DNA of 64,000 bases from positions 3,720,001 through 3,784,000 of the forward strand of contig NZ_CP180316.1 of the NCBI RefSeq assembly GCF_051131705.1. Direction: 5' to 3'. The translations under genes and the position numbers were made by a program. The stretch comes from Arthrobacter_M sp030063245. GTDB lineage: Bacteria; Actinomycetota; Actinomycetes; Actinomycetales; Micrococcaceae. The notes under the pieces were generated by a model. The model searched no databases. It had not been told where the DNA came from and worked only from the letters and a program-made list of their open reading frames with translations. Below, piece after piece: positions 34,483 to 43,463 of the stretch (positions are counted from its first letter, which is position 1; each line of letters begins with the position of its first letter).

Positions 34483-35457
34483 ATGAGCGAGACAGAGACG
34501 GATAACTGGCCGGTCCGGACCGGCAGCGGCGCCCCGGAGCCCGAGGCCCTGCGGGACATCATGGCCCTGGTCGCGGCAGCCTTCGACACCGACGGCAACC
34601 CCCCGCTCTCCGAGCAGACCCTCGTGGAGTTGGCGTCGCCGGCCGCGGAGGCGGACGCGCTGCTGACTCTGCTGGCCTACGCGCCGGAGGAAAAGTCCGA
34701 TCCCTCCACCGGCCAGGACCTAGCCGGCCTCGCCGTCGTATCCCCGGTCGGCGGGTCCGGCGTACTGGAGATCGTGGTGCACCCAAATTACCGCAACCAG
34801 GGCGTCGGAACGTTGTTGGTCGACAAGCTGAAAGCAAACCGGGGACTGGCCGGGATCAAGGCATGGTCCCATGGCGATCACGAGGCGGCCGCTGATCTGG
34901 CCGCCCGCTACGGGTACGTGGCCGTGCGGGAATTGTGGCGGATGCGGCTGATCCGCACGCACGGGTCTGACCAGGCGCTGCCGGAGGCCGTACTCCCGCC
35001 GGGCGTCACGCTGCGGACCTTTATTCCCGGCCAGGATGAACACGCTTGGCTGGCGGCGAACGCCGCGGCCTTTGCCCACCATCCCGAACAGGGTTCCATG
35101 ACGCTCTCCGATCTGCAGGCCCGGATGACGGAACGTTGGTTCGATCCGGCGGGTTTCTTCTTGGCCACCGACGCCGAGGGAACGATCCTGGGCTTCCACT
35201 GGACCAAGGTTCACCCGGAGACCGGCCACCACCCCTCGTTGGGTGAGGTCTACGTCGTCGGCGTGACACCGCAGGCCCAGGGATCCGGACTGGGCCGCAC
35301 TCTCAGCACGGCCGGGATCAGATACCTGCAGGGCCGCGGACTGAGCGCGATCATGCTCTACGTGGATGCTGACAACCAGGCTGCCGTCTCGCTGTATCGC
35401 AGTCTGGGGTTCACCCGGTGGGACGCGGATGTCATGTACGGGCCGCGGCCGGAGTGA
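34483..35457 (+). CDS. mshD: Mycothiol synthase (Cys-GlcN-Ins N-acetyltransferase)
   Basis: Final step of mycothiol synthesis: acetylates the cysteine amine of Cys-GlcN-Ins. 324 residues, tandem GNAT domains. N-terminal half ends with LEIVVHPNYRNQGVGTLLVD. C-terminal half has LGEVYVVGVTPQAQGSGLGR, then MLYVDADNQAAVSLYRSLGF. Usual MshD length is about 300-320. Start: ATG 34483, immediately after a TANNNT box; a TTG two codons upstream is unlikely. Confidence 0.92.
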   Translation: MSETETDNWPVRTGSGAPEPEALRDIMALVAAAFDTDGNPPLSEQTLVELASPAAEADALLTLLAYAPEEKSDPSTGQDLAGLAVVSPVGGSGVLEIVVHPNYRNQGVGTLLVDKLKANRGLAGIKAWSHGDHEAAADLAARYGYVAVRELWRMRLIRTHGSDQALPEAVLPPGVTLRTFIPGQDEHAWLAANAAAFAHHPEQGSMTLSDLQARMTERWFDPAGFFLATDAEGTILGFHWTKVHPETGHHPSLGEVYVVGVTPQAQGSGLGRTLSTAGIRYLQGRGLSAIMLYVDADNQAAVSLYRSLGFTRWDADVMYGPRPE

Positions 35458-35535
35458 AGAAGCCGGAGTGGAAAAGCCGGAGTCTAGAAGCCGGACCGAA
35501 GAAGCCGCAGCGAAGAAAGCTGCCGTGAAGAAAGC
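35448..35535 (+). repeat. Degenerate GCCGGAGTGAAGAA repeats between mshD and ppk
   Basis: The last codons of mshD (GCCGGAGTGAAGAA) are echoed about five times in the following 80 bp (AGCCGGAGTGGAAA, AGCCGGAGTCTAG, AGCCGGACCGAAG, AGCCGCAGCGAAG). This looks like slippage expansion of the gene end. Confidence 0.65.
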
Positions 35536-35585
35536 GAATAACTTGTACTGTTGAAGGGGGAGAACCGAGCTCTAGGGGAGACATA

Positions 35586-37829
35586 ATGAATCCGGAAACG
35601 GCGGGCGCGCCGAACACGGCGGCCATTCTGGTCACTGAACGATTTGGTTCCTCCGAGGTGCAGGCCTCGAGGGCGACGGAGGACCGGATTGATATTCCCG
35701 AGTTCGCGCCCAACTTGGTACCCGACGGCGAGGTGACTCCCGATCGGTTTCTGGACCGTGAGCTGAGCTGGCTCGCCTTCAACGCGCGGGTCCTTGAATT
35801 GGCCGAAGACCCGGATCTGCAGCTGCTGGAACGGGTTAATTTCCTGTCCATCTTCGCCTCCAATCTGGACGAATTCTTCATGGTGCGGGTGGCGGGGCTG
35901 AAGCGGCGCATCGCCGCGGGACTGGCCGTCCCCTCCCCCGCGGGCTTGAGCCCGATCGGGGTGCTGGAGCAGATCAGCGACGCGGCCCACGAGCTGCATG
36001 TCCGGCACGCGCGCGCCTTCGCAGATCAGATCCGCCCGGCGCTGGCCGCCGAGAACATCCATCTGATGCACTGGGACGAACTTGATGAGACGGCTAAAGC
36101 GACGCTGAGCACCATGTTCGCGGAGAAGGTCTTCCCCATCCTCACCCCGCTGGCAGTGGATCCGGCCCACCCATTCCCCTACATCTCCGGCCTATCGCTG
36201 AATCTGGCCGTGGTGGTGCGCAATCCGGTCAGCGACAAGGAGCTCTTCGCCCGGCTCAAGGTTCCGGACCAGCTCCCCCGTCTGATCTCGGTGGACGGTC
36301 CGCGCGCCGGAACGGTCCCCGGCCGGGTGGCCCGGTTCATTCCGCTCGAGGAGGTCATCTCCGAGCATCTGGACCAGCTCTTCCCGGGCATGGAGGTGCT
36401 TGAACACCACACGTTCCGCGTCACCCGCAACGAGGACCTCGAGGTCGAAGAGGACGACGCGGAAAACCTGCTGCAGGCCCTGGAGAAGGAACTCCTGCGC
36501 CGCCGCTTCGGGCCGCCTGTCCGCCTTGAGGTCGCAACGGACATCAATCCCAATATTCAGGCGCTCTTGGTGCGCGAGCTCGATGTGGAGGAATCGGAGG
36601 TCTATGCCCTCCCTGCCCCGCTGGACCTGCGCGGCCTGTCCGTGATTGGGGGCATCGATCGCTCCGATCTGCGCTATCCCAAGAACGTTGCGCATACGTC
36701 CCGCTACCTCAATGAATCGGAAACGGCCAAGGCGGCCAACGTCTTTGCGGCGATGCGCCGCCGTGACATTCTGCTGCATCACCCCTACGATTCGTTCTCC
36801 ACCTCGGTCCAGGCCTTCCTGGAACAGGCCGCGTCGGATCCGAAGGTCCAGGCCATCAAGCAGACCCTGTACCGCACCTCCGGAGACTCGCCCATCGTGG
36901 ACGCGCTGGTCGACGCGGCCGAGGCCGGCAAGCAGGTGCTGGCGCTGGTGGAGATCAAGGCCCGGTTTGATGAGCAGGCCAACATTTCCTGGGCACGCAA
37001 GCTTGAACAGGCCGGCGTGCACGTGGTGTACGGCATTGTCGGGCTGAAAACGCACTGCAAGCTTTCCCTGGTGGTGCGCCAGGAGCTCGATGGGCTCCGC
37101 CGGTACTGTCACATCGGCACCGGCAATTACCACCCCCGCACCGCGCGCTACTACGAGGACCTGGGCCTGCTGACGGCGGACAACCAGGTGGGCGAGGACC
37201 TGACGAAGCTCTTTAACCAGCTCTCCGGCTATGCGCCCAAGTCCACGTTCAAGCGCCTGCTGGTGGCCCCGCGGTCCGTCCGGTCCGGCCTGATCGACCG
37301 GATCGAACATGAAATCACCAACAAGCGTGCCGGGCTGCCGGCCAAGGTGCAGATTAAGGTCAACTCCATCGTCGACGAGGCGATTATCGATTCGCTCTAC
37401 CGCGCCTCACAGGCCGGCGTCCAGGTGGACGTCATTGTCCGCGGCATCTGCTCGCTGCGTCCCGGCGTGCCCGGTCTGAGCGAGAACATCAGGGTGCGTT
37501 CCATTCTGGGCCGCTTCCTGGAGCACTCGCGCGTGTTCACCTTTGCCAATGGCGGGGACCCGGTGGTTTACATCGGATCGGCGGACATGATGCACCGCAA
37601 CCTTGACCGCCGGGTGGAAGCGCTGGTTCAGCTGCGCAACCCGGATGACATTACCTACGTCCTCACCTTGCTGGACCGTTACGTCGATCCCGAAACCTCC
37701 AGCTGGCATCTTGACGACGCCGGTGACTGGACACGCCATCATCTGACCGAGTCCGGGGCGCCGCTCTCCGATGTGCAGTCCTGGCTGCTGGCCAGCCGTT
37801 CCCGCCAGCGGTCGTCCACCCGGCATTGA
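35586..37829 (+). CDS. ppk: Polyphosphate kinase 1
   Basis: Reversibly makes inorganic polyphosphate from ATP. 747 residues, full length. N and head domains: FLDRELSWLAFNARVLELAE and FLSIFASNLDEFFMVRVAGL. Catalytic domains of phospholipase D fold: the autophosphorylated histidine lies in RRYCHIGTGNYHPRTA (about residue 508) and the second histidine in ADMMHRNLDRRVEAL. The stop overlaps the NUDIX gene start (TGATG). Clustered downstream of mshD. Confidence 0.96.
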   Translation: MNPETAGAPNTAAILVTERFGSSEVQASRATEDRIDIPEFAPNLVPDGEVTPDRFLDRELSWLAFNARVLELAEDPDLQLLERVNFLSIFASNLDEFFMVRVAGLKRRIAAGLAVPSPAGLSPIGVLEQISDAAHELHVRHARAFADQIRPALAAENIHLMHWDELDETAKATLSTMFAEKVFPILTPLAVDPAHPFPYISGLSLNLAVVVRNPVSDKELFARLKVPDQLPRLISVDGPRAGTVPGRVARFIPLEEVISEHLDQLFPGMEVLEHHTFRVTRNEDLEVEEDDAENLLQALEKELLRRRFGPPVRLEVATDINPNIQALLVRELDVEESEVYALPAPLDLRGLSVIGGIDRSDLRYPKNVAHTSRYLNESETAKAANVFAAMRRRDILLHHPYDSFSTSVQAFLEQAASDPKVQAIKQTLYRTSGDSPIVDALVDAAEAGKQVLALVEIKARFDEQANISWARKLEQAGVHVVYGIVGLKTHCKLSLVVRQELDGLRRYCHIGTGNYHPRTARYYEDLGLLTADNQVGEDLTKLFNQLSGYAPKSTFKRLLVAPRSVRSGLIDRIEHEITNKRAGLPAKVQIKVNSIVDEAIIDSLYRASQAGVQVDVIVRGICSLRPGVPGLSENIRVRSILGRFLEHSRVFTFANGGDPVVYIGSADMMHRNLDRRVEALVQLRNPDDITYVLTLLDRYVDPETSSWHLDDAGDWTRHHLTESGAPLSDVQSWLLASRSRQRSSTRH

Positions 37830-38833
37830 TGAAGAACCCTTCATCGGCTTCCGGCGCGCCCGGAAGGACTTCCGGAACGGCAGCCGGGAGCCTGGGGGCC
37901 ACCGGCGTACAGGCCTTCGACGTACGCGCCGCCGGCGCCCTGTGCTGGCGGGTGACCAAAAAGGAACTCAAGGTGCTGCTGATCCACCGGCCGCGCTACG
38001 ACGATTGGTCCTGGCCCAAGGGCAAGCTCGACGACGGCGAGACGCTGCCCGAGTGCGCCGTGCGGGAGGTGTCCGAGGAAATCGGGCTGAACATCAGCCT
38101 CGGCATTCCGTTGCCGGCTACCGTGTATGTCGTCAATGCCGGGCTCAAGGAGGTCCGGTACTGGGCCAGCAACGTCCCCGATGCCGTTCCGGTTCCGGAC
38201 GGCAACGAAGTGGACGGCTTCCTGTGGTGTTCCCCGGAGCGCGCCGCGGAGCTGCTCTCCAACCCAACGGACAAGGAACCTCTCGACGCCCTGGTGGCGG
38301 CGCATCGCCGGTCCGAGCTGGCGACGTGGCCGCTGCTGGTCGTCCGCCATGCCAAGGCCAAACCCCGCTCTGCCTGGACCCTGGCCGAGGGCGACCGTCC
38401 GCTGGCCGCGACCGGGCTGCGCCAGGCCCTGACGCTCAGCCGGCTGTTAATGGCCTGGCGTCCCGGCCGGGTGGCGACCAGTCCCTGGCTGCGGTGCGTG
38501 TCCACGATGTCTCCCTATGTCAAGGAGTCCAACGCGAAGGTGAAGATTTACGATTCCCTGACCGAAGCAAAACATGGCCGGCAACCGCACAAGACGTCCG
38601 CCGTCGTCGGACGCCTGTTGGAAAAGCGCCGCCCGGTGGCGCTGTGCACCCACCGGCCGGCCCTGCCCACGGTACTGGCGCAGCTGGGCGCCCACATGCC
38701 GCCGTCGCTCCGTGCCGCGCTGCCCACGGCCGATCCCTTCCTGGCCCCGGGCGAGGTCATTATCTGCCAGATCAGCTGCGCGGATGAGCCCCAGATCGTC
38801 TCCGTGGAGCAATACAAACCGTACGAGGACTGA
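37829..38833 (+). CDS. NUDIX hydrolase / histidine phosphatase fusion (MutT1-like)
   Basis: 334 residues. N-terminal NUDIX domain with a complete box, GKLDDGETLPECAVREVSEE then IGL. C-terminal phosphoglycerate-mutase-like domain starts LLVVRHAKAKPRSAW (RHG-type catalytic histidine) and includes ALCTHRPALPTVL. Mycobacterial MutT1 has the same architecture and hydrolyses 8-oxo-dGTP and diadenosine polyphosphates. Overlaps the ppk stop as TGATG, consistent with a phosphate/nucleotide role. Confidence 0.9.
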   Translation: MKNPSSASGAPGRTSGTAAGSLGATGVQAFDVRAAGALCWRVTKKELKVLLIHRPRYDDWSWPKGKLDDGETLPECAVREVSEEIGLNISLGIPLPATVYVVNAGLKEVRYWASNVPDAVPVPDGNEVDGFLWCSPERAAELLSNPTDKEPLDALVAAHRRSELATWPLLVVRHAKAKPRSAWTLAEGDRPLAATGLRQALTLSRLLMAWRPGRVATSPWLRCVSTMSPYVKESNAKVKIYDSLTEAKHGRQPHKTSAVVGRLLEKRRPVALCTHRPALPTVLAQLGAHMPPSLRAALPTADPFLAPGEVIICQISCADEPQIVSVEQYKPYED

Positions 38834-38845
38834 AACGGCCGCCGG

Positions 38846-38851
38846 TAGACT
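38846..38851 (+). promoter_or_regulatory. -10 box of a leaderless thyA start
   Basis: TAGACT ends 6 nt before the thyA GTG; no Shine-Dalgarno. The same spacing is seen at mshD, asd, murB and the citE-like gene. Confidence 0.6.
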
Positions 38852-38857
38852 GGTGCC

Positions 38858-39688
38858 GTGACCATTCCTACCCCGTATGAAGACCTCCTGCGCGACGTGC
38901 TGGCGCACGGCGCCGCCAAAGCGGACCGCACCGGCACCGGCACGCGCAGCGTTTTCGGCCGTCAGCTGCGCTTCGATCTGAGCGGGGGTTTCCCGCTGAT
39001 CACCACCAAGCGCGTGCACTTCAAGTCCGTGGCCCTGGAGCTGCTGTGGTTCCTGCGCGGCGATTCCAATGTGAAGTGGCTGCAGGAGCGCGGCGTCAAG
39101 ATCTGGAATGAATGGGCCGACGACGACGGCGAGCTTGGCCCGGTTTACGGCGTCCAGTGGCGCTCCTGGCCGACCCCCGACGGCGGCCACATCGATCAGA
39201 TCGCCGAGCTGATGGCGGGGCTGAAGAGCGATCCGGACTCCCGTCGGCACATCGTCTCGGCCTGGAATGTGGCCGAATTGAAGAACATGGCGCTGGCGCC
39301 GTGCCATGCGTTCTTCCAGTTCTACGTGACGCCGTCGGCCGGCGGTCCGGACGCGGGGCCCGGAAAGCTCAGCTGCCAGCTGTACCAGCGCAGCGCGGAC
39401 ACCTTTCTGGGGGTTCCCTTCAACATTGCCTCCTATGCCCTGCTGACAATGATGATCGCGCAGCAGGCCGGATTGGAGCCGGGCGAGTTCGTCTGGACCG
39501 GGGGCGACGTGCATATCTACGACAATCACGTCGAACAGGTGGCCGAACAGCTCGGCCGTGAGCCCTATCCGTACCCGCAGCTGCACATCAAACGGAGGCC
39601 GGAGTCGATTTTTGACTACGCTCCTGAGGACTTCGAGCTGGTCAATTACCAGCACCACCCGGCGATTAAGGCCCCGATCGCGGTATGA
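38858..39688 (+). CDS. thyA: Thymidylate synthase
   Basis: Methylates dUMP to dTMP with methylene-tetrahydrofolate. 276 residues. N-terminal YEDLLRDVLAHGAAKADRTG and TGTRSVFGRQLRFDL; catalytic cysteine in LAPCHAFFQFYV (Cys149); CQLYQRSADTFLGVPFNIAS and HIYDNHVEQV as in ThyA. Starts with GTG directly after a TANNNT box. The stop overlaps the dfrA start by 4 bp. Confidence 0.97.
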   Translation: MTIPTPYEDLLRDVLAHGAAKADRTGTGTRSVFGRQLRFDLSGGFPLITTKRVHFKSVALELLWFLRGDSNVKWLQERGVKIWNEWADDDGELGPVYGVQWRSWPTPDGGHIDQIAELMAGLKSDPDSRRHIVSAWNVAELKNMALAPCHAFFQFYVTPSAGGPDAGPGKLSCQLYQRSADTFLGVPFNIASYALLTMMIAQQAGLEPGEFVWTGGDVHIYDNHVEQVAEQLGREPYPYPQLHIKRRPESIFDYAPEDFELVNYQHHPAIKAPIAV

Positions 39689-40320
39689 ACAATGACCCCG
39701 TATCGGCCGTGCCGCCCGTGGCCGCCTCGCCCTCCCTCGGGACGGATGGGCTGGATCTGCACCGGTTCCACGAGCCCATCATCGGCATGATCTGGGCGCA
39801 GACCCGGCAGGGCGTCATCGGCAAGGACGGTGGAATGCCGTGGCGACTGCCGGAGGACATGGCACACTTCAAGCGTGTCACCACCGGCCATCCTGTCATC
39901 ATGGGCCGGCGCACCTGGGAATCCTTTTCCCCGAAGTTCCGCCCGCTCCCGGAGCGGACCAATATCGTCATCACCGGGCGGCAGGACTGGGCCGACACAC
40001 CGGACGCCGCGGGCGCCATCGTCGTTCATTCCCTCGAAGACGCGTTGGTGGAGGCGCAGTTCAGGCCCGGCGGCAACGAGGTCTGGATCATCGGCGGCGG
40101 CCAGGTCTATGGCCAGGCGCTGGAGCATGCCAACGTCGCAGCGATTACCGTGATCGATTCCGAGACCGAGGGCGATACCGGCGCACCGCAACTCGGGCCG
40201 GAGTGGACCTTCCGCGGCGGGACACCGGTGGAGGGCTGGCATACCGGGAAAAACGGGACGCAGTACCGCTACACACTGTGGGCCAAGGGTAGTTCCGAGT
40301 TCACTTCCGACGACGTCTGA
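39685..40320 (+). CDS. dfrA: Dihydrofolate reductase
   Basis: Regenerates tetrahydrofolate from the dihydrofolate made by ThyA. 211 residues, with a 30-residue non-conserved head. Core: GMIWAQTRQGVIGKDGGMPW, RLPEDMAHFKRVTTGHPVIMG, RRTWESF, then EVWIIGGGQVYGQAL. ATGA overlap with thyA makes a translationally coupled pair. Confidence 0.96.
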   Translation: MNNDPVSAVPPVAASPSLGTDGLDLHRFHEPIIGMIWAQTRQGVIGKDGGMPWRLPEDMAHFKRVTTGHPVIMGRRTWESFSPKFRPLPERTNIVITGRQDWADTPDAAGAIVVHSLEDALVEAQFRPGGNEVWIIGGGQVYGQALEHANVAAITVIDSETEGDTGAPQLGPEWTFRGGTPVEGWHTGKNGTQYRYTLWAKGSSEFTSDDV

Positions 40321-40529
40321 CGGCAGCCTCGGAAGTGGCTGAACTGGCTGAACTGTCCTGATTTCCGTCCTTCCTTCCGTCCTGCCTTCCGTGCGGAGCA
40401 GGCTCCAGCGAAGCCTTGACACCCGGCACCCCGGCTGGAAAAGTTCCGGGCGGGGCCAAGGGATACCCCAGTTGCCCTTTTTGGCGGACCCCAGCCGGTG
40501 GTCGATTGAAGAGCATCCCGCGGCACGCA

Positions 40530-40866
40530 CGTAGTTTCACATCCGGTCTCTTCCAAGCCGGATATCCCCTGGGGTACTTGTTTGGCGGCCTGCTGGCCGG
40601 CACGCTATCCGAACGGTATGGCCGCGAACGAATCATCATTATTTTTTGCGGCCCTGGCCCTGCCGTGCATCCCGCTGTGGGCCTTTGCCTCCGGTTCGAT
40701 TTGGCTGGGCGTGGGCGCGTTCCTCGTTCAATTCATGGTGCAGGGAGCCTGGGGCGTCATACCCGCCTACCTCAATGTTCTGGTACTGGTCCCGGAGGGA
40801 ACCCGGGCGGTACTGCCGGGCTTCGTCTACCAACTGGGCAATGTCATTGCCGCGGGCAACGCGACG
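40530..40866 (+). pseudogene. Decayed MFS transporter fragment
   Basis: Two reading frames together encode a piece of an MFS protein: FTSGLFQAGYPLGYLFGGLL in one frame up to about 40645, then LWAFASGSIWLGVGAFLVQF and PGFVYQLGNVIAAGNA in another. The frame changes near a T-rich run (40639-40649). It resembles the middle part of metabolite:H+ symporters; both ends are missing. It fills the otherwise empty 596-bp gap between dfrA and asd. Confidence 0.65.
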
Positions 40867-40904
40867 CGTAACGTGACGAGGACGGTGCTCACTGATCCCT
40901 CGTC

Positions 40905-40910
40905 TAAACT
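40905..40910 (+). promoter_or_regulatory. -10 box of a leaderless asd start
   Basis: TAAACT ends 6 nt before the asd ATG and there is no ribosome-binding sequence. Confidence 0.6.
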
Positions 40911-40916
40911 TGGCCC

Positions 40917-42038
40917 ATGACACAAAGTGTAGGTTTTGTCGGCTGGCGCGGCATGGTCGGCTCCGTTCTCATGCAGCGCATGCAGGACGAGGATGACTTT
41001 GCCGGCATTGACCCGGTCTTTTTTTCGACCTCCAATGCCGGGGCTGCCGCTCCGGGGTTCGCCGACGGCGCCGGTTCACTGGCGGATGCATTCGATCTTG
41101 AGACACTGGCCAAGTTGCCGATCATTGTCACGGCGCAAGGCGGCGACTACACCTCGGATGTACATCCCCGGCTCCGCGCAGCCGGGTGGGACGGACTATG
41201 GATCGACGCGGCCTCCACCCTGCGGATGAAAAACGACTCCATCGTCGTACTGGATCCGGTGAACCGGGAAGCCATCGATGCGGGGCTGGCCGGCGGCGTC
41301 CGCGACTTCATTGGCGGGAACTGCACCGTTTCCTGCATGCTGATGGGCCTGGGCGGCCTCTTCCGCAACGGCTTGGTCGAGTGGGGAACCTCGATGACCT
41401 ACCAGGCCGCATCCGGCGGGGGCGCCCGCCACATGCGCGAACTCCTGAACCAGTTCGGGGCGCTGCATGGAGCCGTGGCCTCCGAGCTGCAAAATGCTTC
41501 GTCCGCCATCCTCGAGATCGACCGCGCGGTGCTGACGGAGCAGCAGAACCCGGAACTGGATTCTGCCCAGTTCGGCGTCCCGCTGGCCGGTTCCCTGATC
41601 CCTTGGATCGACGCGGACATGGGCAACGGCCAGTCCAAGGAAGAGTGGAAGAACGGCGCGGAAACCAACAAGATCCTGGGCACCTCCGGCGCAGACCGCA
41701 TCCTGATGGACGGCCTGTGCATCCGGGTCGGGGCGATGCGCTCACATTCCCAGGCCCTAACGCTGAAGCTGCGCGAAGATCTGCCGGTGTCAGAGATTGA
41801 ATCCCTGCTTGCCGCGGACAACCCGTGGGTCAAGGTGATCCCCAACACGAAGGAAGCGTCCATGCGCGGACTCACGCCTGTCGCTGCTTCCGGCACGTTG
41901 GACATCCCGGTGGGCAGGATTCGGAAGCTGGAGATGGGCCCGGAGTACATCAGCGCGTTCACCGTGGGCGATCAACTCCTCTGGGGCGCAGCGGAACCGC
42001 TGCGCCGCATGCTGAACATCGCCATCGGGGAGCTCTGA
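40917..42038 (+). CDS. asd: Aspartate-semialdehyde dehydrogenase, E. coli type
   Basis: Reduces aspartyl phosphate to the semialdehyde for lysine, threonine, methionine and diaminopimelate synthesis. 373 residues. VGFVGWRGMVGSVLMQRM binds NADP; catalytic Cys136 lies in GGNCTVSCMLMGLGGL; YQAASGGGARHMREL, VPLAGSLIPWID and EEWKNGAETNKIL follow. The sequence resembles the gammaproteobacterial Asd far more than the short actinobacterial form I would expect, including WRGMVGSVLMQRM. Leaderless start. Confidence 0.95.
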   Translation: MTQSVGFVGWRGMVGSVLMQRMQDEDDFAGIDPVFFSTSNAGAAAPGFADGAGSLADAFDLETLAKLPIIVTAQGGDYTSDVHPRLRAAGWDGLWIDAASTLRMKNDSIVVLDPVNREAIDAGLAGGVRDFIGGNCTVSCMLMGLGGLFRNGLVEWGTSMTYQAASGGGARHMRELLNQFGALHGAVASELQNASSAILEIDRAVLTEQQNPELDSAQFGVPLAGSLIPWIDADMGNGQSKEEWKNGAETNKILGTSGADRILMDGLCIRVGAMRSHSQALTLKLREDLPVSEIESLLAADNPWVKVIPNTKEASMRGLTPVAASGTLDIPVGRIRKLEMGPEYISAFTVGDQLLWGAAEPLRRMLNIAIGEL

Positions 42039-42084
42039 CCCGCAGCCGAGCTCTGCCGTCCCGGTGCGCATACCGCCCCGCCAC

Positions 42085-42152
42085 CGACGAAGGGGCTGCC
42101 CCGCGAAAGCGATGACGCGCAACATCGTCATCGCGGGCTAGCCCCTTCGTCG
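42085..42152. terminator. Long imperfect hairpin between asd and the winged-helix gene
   Basis: Arms of about 27 bp, CGACGAAGGGGCT...CGATGACG and CGTCATCG...AGCCCCTTCGTCG. The left arm has a 6-bp insertion, and the loop is 7 nt. It sits between convergent genes and has no T-tract, so it is either a bidirectional terminator or a copy of a dispersed palindromic repeat. Confidence 0.6.
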
Positions 42153-42212
42153 CGAGCCGACCCCGCTTTGACGGGCCAAGGGAGCGCCGACATTCGCGAG
42201 AAAGCCCCGTTG

Positions 42213-43349
42213 TCAGACGCTGGCGGGGGCCAGGAATGCAGCGTAAGCTTCTGCTGCCTTGGCGAAGCCGCGCTGTTGGGCCGGGGTGAGTGCCACAAAC
42301 GGAACCGGCTCGACGACGGCGGCGCCCGGCCGGGCGTTCGCCGTCGTGTTCTGCTTTCGGCGCCAGGTCCCCACCACCTCGCCGCGGGCGAGGATGGTGG
42401 CCTTGAACATTCCGTTGTTGCCCGGCACGGTGAGCGCGGCATACTCGGGGGAAAGTGCTGCGCTGCGGTCGGTGTAGCCAAGCAGGAACTCGTCGAACCC
42501 CGGCAGCAGCAGCACGGATCTGGATCCCGGGAGCTGCTTCCCAGGATCCAGATCCCGCCAGGTGAGCAGATCGGCGGTTTCCCGCGACATCCAGTACATA
42601 GTGCCGTCGACCTGAAGCTCCAGCAGCCGGCTCTGCACCTGCTGCAGTCCCGTCCGGGCGTCCTTGAGGGTCAGTTTGGTCCACCAACAGAAGTCCTTCA
42701 GTGTGGCAGGTCCGTGGCTGCGCATATACCGCAGCACCAGCTCGGCCAGGGCCTCGTCCCGGTCCATCGATCGTGGACTGCGGATCCACCGGTCCATTAA
42801 CACGAACCGCTGGGCGTTTCCGTCGCTGGGACCTTGGACCAACATGCCGGTCAGGCTCAACAGCCACAACAGGTGGATACCTCGCTGGTTTTCCGTCGCT
42901 TGGCCGGCAGCCCGGAAGGCGGTCAACAATTCGTCACGGGACGCCGAGGCATTGTCGGCGGCCAGCAGCGTGACCGCAACATCGCGGACCGCGTCGATGT
43001 CCGCCGTCGTAATTTCCAACTGGCGGTGCCGGCCGGCCATACCGGCAAGCATGCGCGTGGAAGTCAGTGCCATGATCCAGCCCAAATCCTCGGCCGCTGT
43101 CAGGTGCAGTGTTCCTCGCATGGGCCAGGAGCGGACGATCTCTCCGGCGTCCAAGGCGGCCTGCACGTCGGACCGGCGTGTGCCCGGCGCCCGCAGCCCG
43201 ACCGACCAGAGCGCCCCGGGGAGGTCCTGGCCCTGCATGGCCGTCATCCAGCGCACCACTTCGACGGGGCCAGCAAAGGAGCTGCCCACCAGGCTCTGGC
43301 TGGAAAGCCGGAGTCGGGCCAGCATGGCCGGCGTAACGCGATGTGTCAT
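42213..43349 (-). CDS. Winged-helix DNA glycosylase-like protein (AlkX/AlkZ, YcaQ family)
   Basis: 378 residues of the HTH_42 family, three tandem winged helices. The catalytic QxQ motif of the family is present as Gln39-Gly-Gln41 in MTAMQGQDLPGALW. Other family motifs: SWPMRGTLHLTAAEDLGW and LLPGFDEFLLGYTDR. E. coli YcaQ (AlkX) unhooks interstrand cross-links and Streptomyces AlkZ gives self-resistance to azinomycin; activity here is inferred. The ATG at 43349 lies 7 nt after TATGAT, so I prefer it over the ATGs inside that box. Confidence 0.8.
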   Translation of the reverse strand: MTHRVTPAMLARLRLSSQSLVGSSFAGPVEVVRWMTAMQGQDLPGALWSVGLRAPGTRRSDVQAALDAGEIVRSWPMRGTLHLTAAEDLGWIMALTSTRMLAGMAGRHRQLEITTADIDAVRDVAVTLLAADNASASRDELLTAFRAAGQATENQRGIHLLWLLSLTGMLVQGPSDGNAQRFVLMDRWIRSPRSMDRDEALAELVLRYMRSHGPATLKDFCWWTKLTLKDARTGLQQVQSRLLELQVDGTMYWMSRETADLLTWRDLDPGKQLPGSRSVLLLPGFDEFLLGYTDRSAALSPEYAALTVPGNNGMFKATILARGEVVGTWRRKQNTTANARPGAAVVEPVPFVALTPAQQRGFAKAAEAYAAFLAPASV

Positions 43350-43463
43350 GTGGTGCATCATAGGCGACGGTCCCCGAACGCAAAACTGACGTGCCGATAG
43401 TGGGGACGCTTAGGGAAACGGCCTCATCACGGTCACCTCAGCTGAAGGAGCAGGGCCGGGGAT

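Noticed and set aside
40301..40639. Minus-strand open frames in the dfrA-asd gap
   Set aside because: They read antisense to short CCTTCCGT-type repeats and the MFS remnant; no domain or start signal.
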